Source of the DNA: Oscillospiraceae bacterium
GTDB lineage: Bacteria > Bacillota > Clostridia > Oscillospirales > Oscillospiraceae
Assembly: GCA_015067975.1 (NCBI GenBank)
Contig: SVLK01000003.1
Location: 53,399-117,398, forward strand
Length of the DNA stretch: 64,000 bases
Direction: 5' to 3'
In this document: positions 33,314-42,875 of the stretch, one piece after another
Layout of the letters: each line of letters begins with the position of its first letter
How positions within the stretch are numbered: position 1 is the first letter of the stretch
Program-made: the position numbers and the translations under genes
Notes under the pieces: generated by a model
Database searches by the model: none
What the model was told of the DNA's origin: nothing
The model's input: the letters and a program-made list of their open reading frames with translations, nothing else

Positions 33314-34987
33314 TTAGAACAATCCGGTGATCTTGCCGGTTTCGTCCACGTCGATCTTCTCAGCGGCGGGGACTTTGGGCAGGCCGGGCATGGTCATGAT
33401 GTCGCCGGTGAGGGCAACCAGGAAGCCGGCACCTGCGCTGACCTTCAGGTTACGCACCGTGACGGTGAAGCCGGAAGGAGCACCCAGCAGAGCGGGGTCA
33501 TCGGAGAAGGAGTACTGGGTCTTAGCCATGCAGATGGGCAGATTGCCGAAGCCGTTCTCGGTCAGTTCCTTCATCTGCTTGCGGGCACCGGGAGTCAGTG
33601 CCACGCCGTCAGCATGGTAGATCTTCTTGGCAATGGCATTCAGCTTAGCCTCGATGCCATCTTCCACATCGTAAGCGAAGGTGAAGTTGGACTCCTGCTC
33701 GCACAGGCGAACCACTTCCTCGGCCAGAGCGATACCGCCCTCACCGCCCTTGGCCCACACCTCGCTCAAAGCGACGTTGACGCCCAATTCGCGGCACTTA
33801 TCCTCCACCAGCTTCAGCTCGGCAGCGGTATCGGTGGGGAATGCGTTGATGGCTACCACGCAGGGCAGACCGTAGACCTGAGTGATGTTGCCCACATGCT
33901 GCAGCAGGTTGGGCAGACCCTCTTCCAGAGCTTCCAGATTCTCGTTGTTCAGCTCGGCCTTGGGCACACCGCCGTGGTTCTTCAGTGCGCGGACGGTAGC
34001 AACCACCACAACAGCGGCGGGAGTCAGACCGGCCAAACGGCACTTGATGTCCAAAAACTTCTCTGCACCCAGGTCGGCGCCGAAGCCCGCCTCGGTGACG
34101 CAGTAGTCAGAGAGCTTCAGAGCGATCTTGGTAGCCATGACGGAGTTGCAGCCATGGGCGATATTGGCGAAGGGACCGCCGTGGATGAAGGCGGGAGTGC
34201 CTTCCAGCGTCTGCACCAGATTGGGCTTGAGGGCATCCTTCAGCAGAGCCGCCATAGCACCCTCAGCCTTCAGGTCATGGGCAGTGACAGGCTTGCCGTC
34301 AAAGGTATAAGCCACCACCATGCGACCCAGACGTGCCTTCAGGTCGGGGATATCGGCGCTCAGGCACAGAACGGCCATGATCTCGCTGGCAACGGTGATA
34401 TCGTAACCGTCCTCACGGGGCACACCCTGCATACGGCCGCCCAGACCGCAGACGATGTTACGCAGCTGACGGTCATTCATATCCACACAGCGCTTCCAAA
34501 CGATGCGCTTGACGTCGATACCAAGGCTGTTGCCCTGCTGAATGTGGTTATCCAACATAGCAGCCAGCAGGTTATTGGCAGCGCCGATGGCATGGAAGTC
34601 ACCGGTGAAGTGCAAATTGATGTCCTCCATGGGAACGACCTGCGCATAGCCGCCGCCGGCAGCGCCACCCTTGACGCCAAATACGGGGCCCAAAGAGGGT
34701 TCGCGCAGAGCCACCAGTGTATTCTTGCCCAGACGGCGCAGACCGTCGGCCAGACCCACGGTGGTGGTAGTCTTACCCTCACCGGCAGGGGTGGGGTTAA
34801 TAGCGGTGACGAGGATCAGCTTACCGTCCTTGCGGTCGGTTTCGCGCAGCAGATTGTAGTCCACCTTGGCTTTATACTTGCCGTACAGCTCCAGATACTT
34901 TTCATCCACACCGGCCACTTTGGCAATCTCGGTGATGGGCTGCATGGTACAGGCCTGGGCGATCTCGATGTCGGTCTTGAATTCCAT
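33314..34987 (-). CDS. fhs: Formate--tetrahydrofolate ligase
   Basis: A 557-residue enzyme joining formate to tetrahydrofolate with ATP, feeding 10-formyl-THF to purine synthesis (PurN and AICAR transformylase) and, where present, acetogenesis. Motifs: [23 protein letters not shown] (P-loop), [42 protein letters not shown], and C-terminal [28 protein letters not shown]. Length is standard. A ZTP riboswitch with terminator controls it, so expression rises when folate-limited purine synthesis accumulates ZMP/ZTP. A relic of a second fhs lies about 360 nt upstream. Confidence 0.96.
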   Translation of the reverse strand: MEFKTDIEIAQACTMQPITEIAKVAGVDEKYLELYGKYKAKVDYNLLRETDRKDGKLILVTAINPTPAGEGKTTTTVGLADGLRRLGKNTLVALREPSLGPVFGVKGGAAGGGYAQVVPMEDINLHFTGDFHAIGAANNLLAAMLDNHIQQGNSLGIDVKRIVWKRCVDMNDRQLRNIVCGLGGRMQGVPREDGYDITVASEIMAVLCLSADIPDLKARLGRMVVAYTFDGKPVTAHDLKAEGAMAALLKDALKPNLVQTLEGTPAFIHGGPFANIAHGCNSVMATKIALKLSDYCVTEAGFGADLGAEKFLDIKCRLAGLTPAAVVVVATVRALKNHGGVPKAELNNENLEALEEGLPNLLQHVGNITQVYGLPCVVAINAFPTDTAAELKLVEDKCRELGVNVALSEVWAKGGEGGIALAEEVVRLCEQESNFTFAYDVEDGIEAKLNAIAKKIYHADGVALTPGARKQMKELTENGFGNLPICMAKTQYSFSDDPALLGAPSGFTVTVRNLKVSAGAGFLVALTGDIMTMPGLPKVPAAEKIDVDETGKITGLF

Positions 34988-35024
34988 AATGTATTCCTCC
35001 GTTTTTTCTGTTGTGGCGTCCTTC

Positions 35025-35138
35025 CTGTAAAAACAAAAAAGGACGCACTACAATGTGTAGTACGCCCAGACGGTCGGCAATAGCGGTGTTCCGCAACTGT
35101 ACTCCGTGTGGTCACTCCACTTCCGTCAGTCATACAGT
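35025..35138 (-). ncRNA. ZTP (pfl) riboswitch of fhs
   Basis: The minus-strand leader shows the pfl hallmarks: TGACTGACGGAAGTGGAGTGACCAC at its 5' side, and GCCGACCGTCTGGGC at its 3' side. The final GGGC begins the terminator stem GGGCGTACTAC / GTAGTGCGTCC (35041-35065) followed by TTTTTTG, so ZTP binding and termination are mutually exclusive. Confidence 0.93.
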
Positions 35139-35145
35139 CAATTTA

Positions 35146-35174
35146 TTTATATCAAGATTGCAGGAGATTGTCAA
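35146..35174 (-). promoter_or_regulatory. Promoter of the fhs transcript
   Basis: Minus-strand TTGACA (35169-35174), 17 bp, TATAAA (35146-35151), just upstream of the aptamer. From 35175 to 35305 no gene is seen; a short GCATGC...GTATGC hairpin is at about 35281-35300. Confidence 0.85.
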
Positions 35175-35305
35175 GGGAGATTTGGAAAATGATTATGCAA
35201 ATTGCACAGAAGGAAGATATAAAGAATCGAGCTCCGCTAGAGTGTCTCTATAGGCATAAGTTTTTTGAACCACTTGCCTGGCATGCGGTTTTCGGTATGC
35301 AAAAA

Positions 35306-35340
35306 ACGAGGTCTGCGCTTTTAGGCACAGACCTCGTCCA
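35306..35340 (-). terminator. Terminator of the purE-purL operon
   Basis: Ten-bp stem ACGAGGTCTG / CAGACCTCGT (35306-35337), followed by TTTTTTG on the minus strand. Confidence 0.88.
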
Positions 35341-35346
35341 TAGGAT

Positions 35347-35457
35347 TTAGAACAAACCGGTGATCTTGCCGGTTTCGGCCACATCGGCCACTTTGGCAAT
35401 TTCGGTGATGGGCTACATCGTACAAGTCTGGGCGATCTCAAAATCGCTCTTGTACAT
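35347..35457 (-). pseudogene. Collapsed 37-codon relic of a second fhs gene
   Basis: The minus-strand frame from ATG 35457 reads like the first 27 or so residues of Fhs (FEIAQTCTM, stop, PITEIAKVA) joined directly to its last dozen (ETGKITGLF, stop). The intact gene at 33314-34987 has [27 protein letters not shown] at one end and [13 protein letters not shown] at the other. The join falls at the shared V-D-E codons, as in a deletion between short repeats, and CAG has become TAG at codon 15. A GGGAGG ribosome site survives upstream. Confidence 0.88.
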
Positions 35458-35482
35458 GATAGTAGTCCTCCCTATCGAATTT

Positions 35483-38400
35483 TTACTTGAAATACTTCAC
35501 GGCGCTGCGGAACATGCCCAGATCATAATTGCCGGGAACGTTCTGATACAGACCCTTGACGCAACGCTCGGCATGGCCCATCTTACCGAACACGCGGCCG
35601 TCGGGAGAGGTAATGCCCTCCACCGCCAACACGGAGCCATTGGGATTAAACAGAATGTCGGACGTGGCGTTGCCGTCCAGATCGGCGTACTGGGTAGCCA
35701 CCTGACCGTTCTTTGCCAGCTGTGCTACCAGTTCGTCGCTGGCCAGGAAACGGCCTTCGCCATGGGAAATGGGCACATTGTACACGCCGCCCACTTCGGC
35801 TTCCTGCAGCCAGGGAGACAGGTTGGAAGCCACGCGCACACGTACGATGCGGGACTGGTGACGGGCGATCTTGTTGAAGGTAAGGGTGGGGCAATTCTCA
35901 TCCATATCGCGGATGTCACCGTAGGGCACCAGACCCAGCTTGATCAGTGCCTGGAAACCGTTGCAGATGCCGCCCATCAGACCGTCGCGGTTGCCCAGCA
36001 GGTCACGCACGCCGTCGGCCACCGCGCCGTTACGGAAGAAGGCCGTAATGAACTTACCGCTGCCATCGGGCTCGTCGCCGCCGGAGAATCCGCCGGGCAG
36101 GAACACGATATTGGCCTGCTGCAGCTTCTTGGCGAAAGCCTCCACGCTCTCGGACACGGCAGCTGCGGTCAGGTTGCGGATGACGAAAATTTCGGGCTCG
36201 GCGCCGGCATCGCGGAAGGCGCGGGCCGTATCATACTCGCAGTTGGTGCCGGGGAACACGGGGATCAGCACGCGGGGCTTGGCCACCTTGATGGCGGGTG
36301 CAGCCTTGCAGCCTTCCGTGTAGCTGACGTTGGACACTTCATAGTCCTTGCCGGCACGGGTGGGATACACATCCTCCAGACGACCCTCGGAGATAGCCAG
36401 CAGCTTGCTCATGGCAACCTGCTCGCCGCCCAGCGTCAGGGCGCCGTCGTCAGTGGTATAGCCCAGAGTCACACCGATCTCATCCTCGGTCTCGATGATG
36501 AAGGAGCCAAAGGCAGGAGCAAAAATCTCATCCTTGCAGATACCATCGGCATAAGCAAAGCCCAGACCGTTACCCAGGCACATCTTAGCCACGGCATCGG
36601 CCACACCGGTACGGGTGGGGGTATACACAGCGGTCTTCTTGCAGGCATAGACCTTGTCGAAGCAGGCCTTCAGGCTCTCGGCGGTGGGCAGACCATCTTC
36701 GCCCAGTTCGGGGCGCAGCCATGCCACACGGCGGCCGGCGGCCTTGAACTCGCCGGAGACCACTTCATCCACCTTACCGGTGGTGACAGCGAAGGAAATC
36801 AGCGTAGGAGGCACATCCAGCTGCTCGAAAGAGCCGGACATAGAGTCCTTGCCGCCGATAGCAGCGATGCCCAGTTCCATCTGTGCGCGGTAAGCGCCCA
36901 GCAGAGCGGCCATGGGTTTGCCCCAGCGCTTGGCATCGGTGCGCAGGCGCTCGAAGTACTCCTGGAAGCTCAGGTAGACATCTTCGAACTTGGCACCGGC
37001 AGCCACCATCTTGCTGACAGATTCCACCACGGCCAGATAAGCACCGTGGTAGGGGCTCTTCTCGCTGATATAGGGATCGTAACCCCATGCCATGAAGGAG
37101 CAGTCATCGGTATGACCCTGCTCCACACTGACACGGTGGACCATGCACTGGGAGGGCGTCAACTGGTGCTTGCCGCCGAAGGGCATCATCACTGTGCCGG
37201 TACCGATGGTGGAGTCAAAACGCTCCACCAGACCGCGCTTGACGCAGCTGTTCAGGTCGGCAGACAGGCTTTCCATGCCAGCAGTAAAGCCATCATACTT
37301 CACAGCTTCATAGGTTTCGGGAGCAGCAACAGCCACATCGATATGCTTCTCAGCGCCGTTGGTATCCAGGAAAGCGCGGGAGAGATCCACGATGGTCTGG
37401 CCGTTCCAGCGCATCACCAGACGAGGCTCGGCGGTAACGCGGGCAATCAGTGTGGACTCCAGGTTCTCCGCATCGGCCAGTGCGGCAAAGCGCTGCGCAT
37501 CCTCAGCGGCGACCACCACGGCCATACGCTCCTGAGACTCGGAGATGGCCAGTTCCGTGCCGTCCAGGCCCTCATACTTACGGGGCACGGCATTCAGGTC
37601 GATGTTCAGGCCGGCTGCCAGCTCACCAACGGCAACAGACACACCGCCAGCACCGAAGTCGTTGCAGCGCTTGATCATACGGCTGGCCTCGGGATTACGG
37701 AACAGACGCTGCAGCTTGCGCTCTTCAGGAGCGTTACCCTTCTGCACCTCTGCGCCGCAAGAGCTCAGGCTCTCCTCGGTATGAGCCTTGGAGGAGCCGG
37801 TGGCACCGCCGCAGCCGTCACGGCCGGTGCGGCCGCCCAGCAGAATCACCACATCGCCATCGGCAGGCACTTCGCGGCGTACATTGGCGGCGGGAGCGGC
37901 GGCAATGACAGCACCCACTTCCATACGCTTGGCAGCGTAGCCGGGGTGATAGATCTCATCCACCAAGCCGGTAGCCAGACCGATCTGGTTACCGTAGGAG
38001 GAGTAACCAGCAGCAGCCTTGGTCACGATGGTGCGCTGAGGCAGCTTGCCGGCGATGGTTTCAGAAACAGGAACGGTGGGATCGGCAGCACCGGTAACGC
38101 GCATAGCGGCGTAGACATAGCTGCGGCCGGACAGCGGGTCACGGATCGCACCGCCGATGCAGGTGGCGGCACCGCCGAAAGGCTCGATCTCGGTGGGATG
38201 GTTATGGGTCTCGTTCTTGAACAGCAGCAGCCAATCCTGCTCTTCACCGTCCACGGTGACCTTCATCTTCACAGTGCAGGCATTGATCTCTTCGCTCTCA
38301 TCCAGCTTGGTTAGCTGACCGGACTTCTTCAGGGCCTTGGCAGCCAGCGTACCCAGATCCATCAGGCAGATGGGCTTGGTACGGCCCAGTTCCTTACGGG

Positions 38401-39151
38401 TATTGATGTAGGCATCCCAAGTCTTCTGAATCTCAGCGCTTTCGAAGGTAACGCTGTCGATGATGGTATTGAAGGTGGTGTGACGGCAGTGGTCAGACCA
38501 GTAAGTATCCAGCACGCGGATCTCGGTGATGGTAGGCTGACGACCCTCGCTACGGAAGTAGTCGCGGACCATACGGATATCGGCCAGGTCCATGGCCAAG
38601 CCCATGTCAGCAATCTTGGCCTGCAGGCCTGCCTCATCCAGTTCGGTGAAACCTTCCAGCGTTTCCACGGCCTCAGGAATGGTGTATTCCATATCCAGCG
38701 TGGCAGGCACTTCCAGTGCAGCCTCGCGGGATTCCACGGGGTTAATGACATGGTGCTTGATGGTTTCCACCTCGGCAGCGGTCATATTGCCCTGCAGCAG
38801 GTATACGCGGGCGCTGCGGACAGTGGGACGCTCGCACTGGGCAATCATCTGCACGCACTGAGCGGCGGAGTCGGCGCGCTGGTCAAACTGACCGGGCAGA
38901 TACTCCACGGCGAACACCACGCCGTCATGGGCGGGCTGCTCAAAATACACATCGTCAGTCTGAGGCTCGGAGAACACGGTAGTAACGCAGGACTCAAACA
39001 GAGCCTTTTCAATGTGCTCCACATCGTAGCGGTTCAGTACGCGCACACCGGTGACAGAGCTGATGCCCAGAATACCATTGATCTCACCCAGCAGAGCGCG
39101 GCTCTCGTTGTCTACCTCGTGCTTTTTTTCTACATAAACTCTGTAAATCAT
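35483..39151 (-). CDS. purL: Phosphoribosylformylglycinamidine synthase, single chain
   Basis: A 1222-residue single-chain FGAM synthase: converts FGAR to FGAM with ATP and glutamine. Order: N-terminal PurS-like region, linker with DTYWSDHCRHTTF (DHCRH substrate histidine), synthetase half with NETHNHPTEIEPFGGAATCIGG, second AIRS-like half, and a C-terminal glutamine amidotransferase (VLIPVFPGTNCEYDTARAF, FLPGGFSGGDEPDGSG, nucleophile in GGICNGFQAL, and GRVFGKMGHAERC). Last gene of the purine operon; its start abuts the purD stop with no gap. Single-chain PurL of this length is usual in Clostridia and proteobacteria. Confidence 0.96.
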   Translation of the reverse strand: MIYRVYVEKKHEVDNESRALLGEINGILGISSVTGVRVLNRYDVEHIEKALFESCVTTVFSEPQTDDVYFEQPAHDGVVFAVEYLPGQFDQRADSAAQCVQMIAQCERPTVRSARVYLLQGNMTAAEVETIKHHVINPVESREAALEVPATLDMEYTIPEAVETLEGFTELDEAGLQAKIADMGLAMDLADIRMVRDYFRSEGRQPTITEIRVLDTYWSDHCRHTTFNTIIDSVTFESAEIQKTWDAYINTRKELGRTKPICLMDLGTLAAKALKKSGQLTKLDESEEINACTVKMKVTVDGEEQDWLLLFKNETHNHPTEIEPFGGAATCIGGAIRDPLSGRSYVYAAMRVTGAADPTVPVSETIAGKLPQRTIVTKAAAGYSSYGNQIGLATGLVDEIYHPGYAAKRMEVGAVIAAAPAANVRREVPADGDVVILLGGRTGRDGCGGATGSSKAHTEESLSSCGAEVQKGNAPEERKLQRLFRNPEASRMIKRCNDFGAGGVSVAVGELAAGLNIDLNAVPRKYEGLDGTELAISESQERMAVVVAAEDAQRFAALADAENLESTLIARVTAEPRLVMRWNGQTIVDLSRAFLDTNGAEKHIDVAVAAPETYEAVKYDGFTAGMESLSADLNSCVKRGLVERFDSTIGTGTVMMPFGGKHQLTPSQCMVHRVSVEQGHTDDCSFMAWGYDPYISEKSPYHGAYLAVVESVSKMVAAGAKFEDVYLSFQEYFERLRTDAKRWGKPMAALLGAYRAQMELGIAAIGGKDSMSGSFEQLDVPPTLISFAVTTGKVDEVVSGEFKAAGRRVAWLRPELGEDGLPTAESLKACFDKVYACKKTAVYTPTRTGVADAVAKMCLGNGLGFAYADGICKDEIFAPAFGSFIIETEDEIGVTLGYTTDDGALTLGGEQVAMSKLLAISEGRLEDVYPTRAGKDYEVSNVSYTEGCKAAPAIKVAKPRVLIPVFPGTNCEYDTARAFRDAGAEPEIFVIRNLTAAAVSESVEAFAKKLQQANIVFLPGGFSGGDEPDGSGKFITAFFRNGAVADGVRDLLGNRDGLMGGICNGFQALIKLGLVPYGDIRDMDENCPTLTFNKIARHQSRIVRVRVASNLSPWLQEAEVGGVYNVPISHGEGRFLASDELVAQLAKNGQVATQYADLDGNATSDILFNPNGSVLAVEGITSPDGRVFGKMGHAERCVKGLYQNVPGNYDLGMFRSAVKYFK

Positions 39152-40411
39152 TTATACCTCCAGGGCACGGCGGCCGATATCGCGGCGGTAAAACGCCTTT
39201 TCGAAAGAAATCTTCTCCACATCTTTGTAAGCCAGGGCAACAGCTTCGGCCAGCGTGTCCGCCGTAGCGGTAACGCCCAGCACGCGGCCGCCACTGGTGA
39301 CCAGCCGATCATCTTTCAGCGCGGCACCGGCCACGAACACCTGTGCATTCAAGTCCTCGGGAATGGTGATGACATGGCCCTTCTCATAGGAGCCGGGATA
39401 GCCGCCGGAGGCCATGACCACGCAGCAGGCAGCACCGTCGGAGAACTCCACTTTCGTTTCTGCCAGCTTTTCGGCACTGACGGCTTGCATGATGGTCAGC
39501 AGGTCGCTCTTGAGCAGAGGCAGCACCACCTGCGTCTCGGGATCGCCGAAGCGGCAGTTATACTCGATGACTTTAGGACCATCCTTGGTGATCATCAAAC
39601 CGAAGTACAGGCAGCCCTTGAAGGGACGGCCCTCGGCCTTCATAGCCTCGATAGTGGGCAGGAAGATCTCCTGCATGCAGCGCTCGGCAACTTCTTCCGT
39701 ATAGAAGGGGTTGGGTGCGATGGTGCCCATACCGCCGGTGTTCAGGCCCTGATCGCCGTCCAGTGCACGCTTATGATCCATGGAGGATACCATGGGGATC
39801 ACCACGTTGCCGTCGGTGAAGGACAGAACGGACACTTCGGGGCCTTCCAGGAACTCTTCCACCACGATCTGGGAGCCGCTGTCACCAAAGACGCGGTCAC
39901 ACATGATGGATTCCACGGCGGCCACGGCTTCTTCGCGCTGCATAGCGATGATGACGCCCTTACCCAGTGCCAGACCGTCGGCCTTAATGACCACGGGGAT
40001 CTTGCAAGTCTCCACATAGGCCTTGGCATCCTCGGCCTTATCGAAAACCTCATAGGCGGCGGTGGGGATACCGTACTTCTTCATCAGATTTTTAGAAAAG
40101 ACCTTGCTGCTCTCAATGACAGCAGCCTTCTTATCGGGGCCAAAGGCGGGAATGCCAATGGCATTAAGGGCATCCACAGCGCCCAGAGCCAGAGGATCGT
40201 CCGGGGCCACAATGGCGTAGTCGATCTTCTGCTCGGCGGCAAACTTCACGATGCCTTCGATATCCTTGGCACCGATATTGACGCACACAGCATCAGCAGC
40301 AATGCCGCCGTTACCGGGCAGGGCGTAAATGGTTTCCACTGCCGGATTTTCTTTGATTTTCTTAATGATCGTGTGCTCGCGGCCTCCGCCGCCCACAACC
40401 AGAATTTTCAT
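39152..40411 (-). CDS. purD: Phosphoribosylamine--glycine ligase
   Basis: A 419-residue ATP-grasp enzyme making GAR from phosphoribosylamine and glycine. Start MKILVVGGGGREHTIIKKI at 40411, with GGAGG upstream, is the canonical PurD N-terminus; longer upstream frame is not needed. Motifs: GPDKKAAVIESSKVFSKNLM, PVVIKADGLALGKGV, SFTDGNVVIPMVSSMDHKRALDGDQGLNTGGMG, and LYFGLMITKDGPKVIEYNCRFGDPETQV. The 87-nt gap to purH upstream carries no terminator. Operon context confirms the role. Confidence 0.97.
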   Translation of the reverse strand: MKILVVGGGGREHTIIKKIKENPAVETIYALPGNGGIAADAVCVNIGAKDIEGIVKFAAEQKIDYAIVAPDDPLALGAVDALNAIGIPAFGPDKKAAVIESSKVFSKNLMKKYGIPTAAYEVFDKAEDAKAYVETCKIPVVIKADGLALGKGVIIAMQREEAVAAVESIMCDRVFGDSGSQIVVEEFLEGPEVSVLSFTDGNVVIPMVSSMDHKRALDGDQGLNTGGMGTIAPNPFYTEEVAERCMQEIFLPTIEAMKAEGRPFKGCLYFGLMITKDGPKVIEYNCRFGDPETQVVLPLLKSDLLTIMQAVSAEKLAETKVEFSDGAACCVVMASGGYPGSYEKGHVITIPEDLNAQVFVAGAALKDDRLVTSGGRVLGVTATADTLAEAVALAYKDVEKISFEKAFYRRDIGRRALEV

Positions 40412-40498
40412 AGCTTCCTCCTTGCGAATTGCGTTCGTAAGTGACTTCATTGAAAAACGAACCGAAGGGGGAGTTTTCGCTCCCCCTGTCGGGTGTTC

Positions 40499-41677
40499 TT
40501 AGTGGTGGAACAGGCGCATGCCGGTAAAGGCCATGGTGATGCCGTACTTATTGGCGGTGGCGATGACATTGTCGTCGCGGATGGATCCGCCGGGCTCAGC
40601 AATGTACTGCACACCGCTCTTGCGGGCACGCTCCACATTATCGCCGAAGGGGAAGAATGCATCGCTGCCCACGGTCACGCCGGACTGGGTGGCGATCCAG
40701 GCCTTCTTCTCCTCTGCCGTCAGCACTTCGGGCTTGACCTTGAAATACAGCTGCCAGGTGCCTTCGGCCAGTACATCTTCATACTCGTTGGAGGTATAGA
40801 TGTCGATGGCATTATCGCGGTCGGGGCGGCGGATACCGTCCACAAACTGCAGAGACAATACCTTAGGATGCTGGCGCATATACCAGTTATCGGCCTTATC
40901 GCCTGCCAGACGGGTGCAGTGGATACGGCTCTGCTGGCCGGCACCAACGCCGATGGCCTGACCGTCCTTGACGTAGCAGACGGAGTTGGACTGGGTATAC
41001 TTCAGGGTGATCAGCGCCACGATCATGTCGATCTTGGCCTGCTGGGGCAGGTCCTTGCAATCGGTAACGATGTTGCTCAGCAATTCTTCGTTGATCTTGA
41101 AATCGTTATGACCCTGCTCAAAGGTGATGCCGAATACGTCCTTGCACTCCTGATGAGCAGCAACATAATCGGGATCGATGCGGACCACATTGTAGCCGCC
41201 CTTCTTCTTGGTCTTGAGGATCTCCAGTGCTTCGTCGGTATAGCCGGGAGCGATGACGCCGTCAGACACCTCGGCCTGCAGATAGCGGGCAGTGGCAGCA
41301 TCGCACACATCGGACAGGGCAGCCCAGTCACCGAAAGAGCACAGACGGTCGGCGCCGCGGGCGCGGATATAGGCGCAGGCGATGGGGCTCAGCTCGGCGG
41401 CAGGATCGACGAAATAGATCTTGCGGTCGGTCTCGCTCAGGGGCAGACCCACAGCGGCACCGGCGGGAGAAACGTGCTTAAAGGAGGCGGCGGAAGGCAA
41501 ACCGGTAGCTTCCTTCAGCTCCTTGACCAGCTGCCAGGAGTTAAAGGCATCCAAAAAGTTGATGAAACCGGGACGGCCGTTGAGCACCTCGATAGGCAGC
41601 TCGCTGCCGTCTTTCATATAGATCTTGGCAGGCTTCTGATTGGGGTTGCAGCCATACTTCAGTTCAAATTCCTTCAT
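40499..41677 (-). CDS. purH: AICAR transformylase, stand-alone (no IMP cyclohydrolase domain)
   Basis: A 392-residue protein equivalent to only the C-terminal domain of bifunctional PurH: it transfers formyl from 10-formyl-THF to AICAR. The catalytic Lys-His pair is in ASFKHVSPAGAAVGLPL, and QSNSVCYVKDGQAIGVGAGQQSRIHCTRLAG, SDAFFPFGDNVERA, YIAEPGGSIRDDNVI and TGMRLFHH are conserved blocks. The MGS-like cyclohydrolase domain that should precede it is absent; the adjacent gene (2 nt upstream) supplies PurO instead. The N-terminus MKEFELKYGCNPNQKPAKIYM is complete with GGAGG before it, so this is not a truncation. Confidence 0.94.
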   Translation of the reverse strand: MKEFELKYGCNPNQKPAKIYMKDGSELPIEVLNGRPGFINFLDAFNSWQLVKELKEATGLPSAASFKHVSPAGAAVGLPLSETDRKIYFVDPAAELSPIACAYIRARGADRLCSFGDWAALSDVCDAATARYLQAEVSDGVIAPGYTDEALEILKTKKKGGYNVVRIDPDYVAAHQECKDVFGITFEQGHNDFKINEELLSNIVTDCKDLPQQAKIDMIVALITLKYTQSNSVCYVKDGQAIGVGAGQQSRIHCTRLAGDKADNWYMRQHPKVLSLQFVDGIRRPDRDNAIDIYTSNEYEDVLAEGTWQLYFKVKPEVLTAEEKKAWIATQSGVTVGSDAFFPFGDNVERARKSGVQYIAEPGGSIRDDNVIATANKYGITMAFTGMRLFHH

Positions 41678-41679
41678 GT

Positions 41680-42312
41680 TCAGCCCTCCAGATGTTTATT
41701 ATAGATGGTCACCTTGCCGTTTACATTGGCATACAGGGAAACCTTGTTATCGCTGTTCAGCGCAGCCCACAGTTCATCGGCCTCGGGCATGGTGACTTCC
41801 ATCGGCTCACCGGCGAAAGTGGGCAGCGGATTGCCGTCACCCTGATAGGTGCTGATGAAATAGCCCTTCCCCTCGTCGCAGCCTTCATAGCAGAAGAACT
41901 CACGCAGGCAGCGGCCATCCTTATGCTTCAGGATGGAGATATCAAAGCTGCCATCGTTATAGATCATGGCAGAGATGCGGGGGGTATAGTTGGGGTGATC
42001 GGGCTCATACTCACGCTTCATGAGGCCGGCCTTGAAATCGTCATAGTCGCGGATGGTATCAGTCTGGTCACCGTTGGTGACGATCAGGCCCTTTTCCACG
42101 CAGCGGACGGGATGATAAATGATCAGGCTGGGGTCGCTCAACTTGGCGGGGTCGTATGCCTCGGTGCGGATACCGTCCTCGGTCTCTACGAACACACGGT
42201 TGCGGCTGTTCTCGCTGCGGCCCATGATAAAGTAGTAAACGCGGTCCTTACCCACCACGATACCGCGGCCGGGATAGGAGGTCTCTTTCAGAAAAGTCAA
42301 CAGGTCAGTCAT
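41680..42312 (-). CDS. purO: Archaeal-type IMP cyclohydrolase
   Basis: A 210-residue protein of the PurO family first described in methanogens, closing FAICAR to IMP. Recognisable blocks are TSYPGRGIVVGKD near the start, YYFIMGRSENSRNRVF, DPSLIIYHPVRC, TNGDQTDTIRDY, EPDHPNYTPRISAMI and ISTYQGDGNPLPTFAGEP. It overlaps purN by 4 nt and is 2 nt from the AICAR transformylase, so together they replace bifunctional PurH. PurO also occurs in some Clostridia; recent transfer is not needed since codon use matches its neighbours. Confidence 0.93.
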   Translation of the reverse strand: MTDLLTFLKETSYPGRGIVVGKDRVYYFIMGRSENSRNRVFVETEDGIRTEAYDPAKLSDPSLIIYHPVRCVEKGLIVTNGDQTDTIRDYDDFKAGLMKREYEPDHPNYTPRISAMIYNDGSFDISILKHKDGRCLREFFCYEGCDEGKGYFISTYQGDGNPLPTFAGEPMEVTMPEADELWAALNSDNKVSLYANVNGKVTIYNKHLEG

Positions 42313-42875
42313 GCCAGTATCTCCTTTGCAACTTTTTCAATAGCGCGGGGCAACAGGATCCATTCGGCCTGCTCCATCACCCGGCGCTGCAGGATCTCGG
42401 GGGTATCTTCCGGCTGGATCTCCACCGCCTTCTGGTAAATGATCTCGCCGCCGTCAGGCACTTCATTGACGAAGTGGACTGTAGCGCCGGTGACCTTTAC
42501 ACCCTTTGCAAGAGCGGCCTCATGCACATGCAGACCATACATACCCTTGCCGCAGAAAGACGGGATCAGCGAGGGGTGGACATTGAGGATACGCTTGTCC
42601 CAACGGGCGGTAAACTCCGCAGACAAGATGCGCATATAACCGGCCAGCACGATCAGTTCGATGCCGTGCTCTTCCAGCGTGCGCTGGATCTCCGCCTCGT
42701 TGCGCAGCACCACACCGGGCACACCGTGCTTTTCGGCACGCTGCAGCGCATAGGCATCAGCGCTGCTGGAAACCACCAGCGCCACTTCGGCGCTGCGGAT
42801 CACATCACCCTGTGCATCAAGGATCGCCTGCAAATTGGTGCCGCCGCCGGAAACGAAAACGGCTACCTTTACCAT
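42309..42875 (-). CDS. purN: Phosphoribosylglycinamide formyltransferase
   Basis: A 188-residue GAR transformylase using 10-formyl-THF. VAVFVSGGGTNLQAILDAQ at the N-terminus, then LIVLAGYMRILSAEF, KRILNVHPSLIPSFCGKGMYGLHVHEAALAKGVKVTGATVHFVNEVPDGGEII holds the Asn-His-Asp catalytic set (N in ILNVHPS, H in HPS, D in VPDGG). Length normal. Overlaps purM by 7 nt upstream and purO by 4 nt downstream. Confidence 0.97.
   Translation of the reverse strand: MVKVAVFVSGGGTNLQAILDAQGDVIRSAEVALVVSSSADAYALQRAEKHGVPGVVLRNEAEIQRTLEEHGIELIVLAGYMRILSAEFTARWDKRILNVHPSLIPSFCGKGMYGLHVHEAALAKGVKVTGATVHFVNEVPDGGEIIYQKAVEIQPEDTPEILQRRVMEQAEWILLPRAIEKVAKEILA

Noticed and set aside
35360..38314. 984-codon plus-strand frame opposite purL
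   Set aside because: A by-product of codon bias in purL; His/Gly/Ala-rich with no recognised domain.
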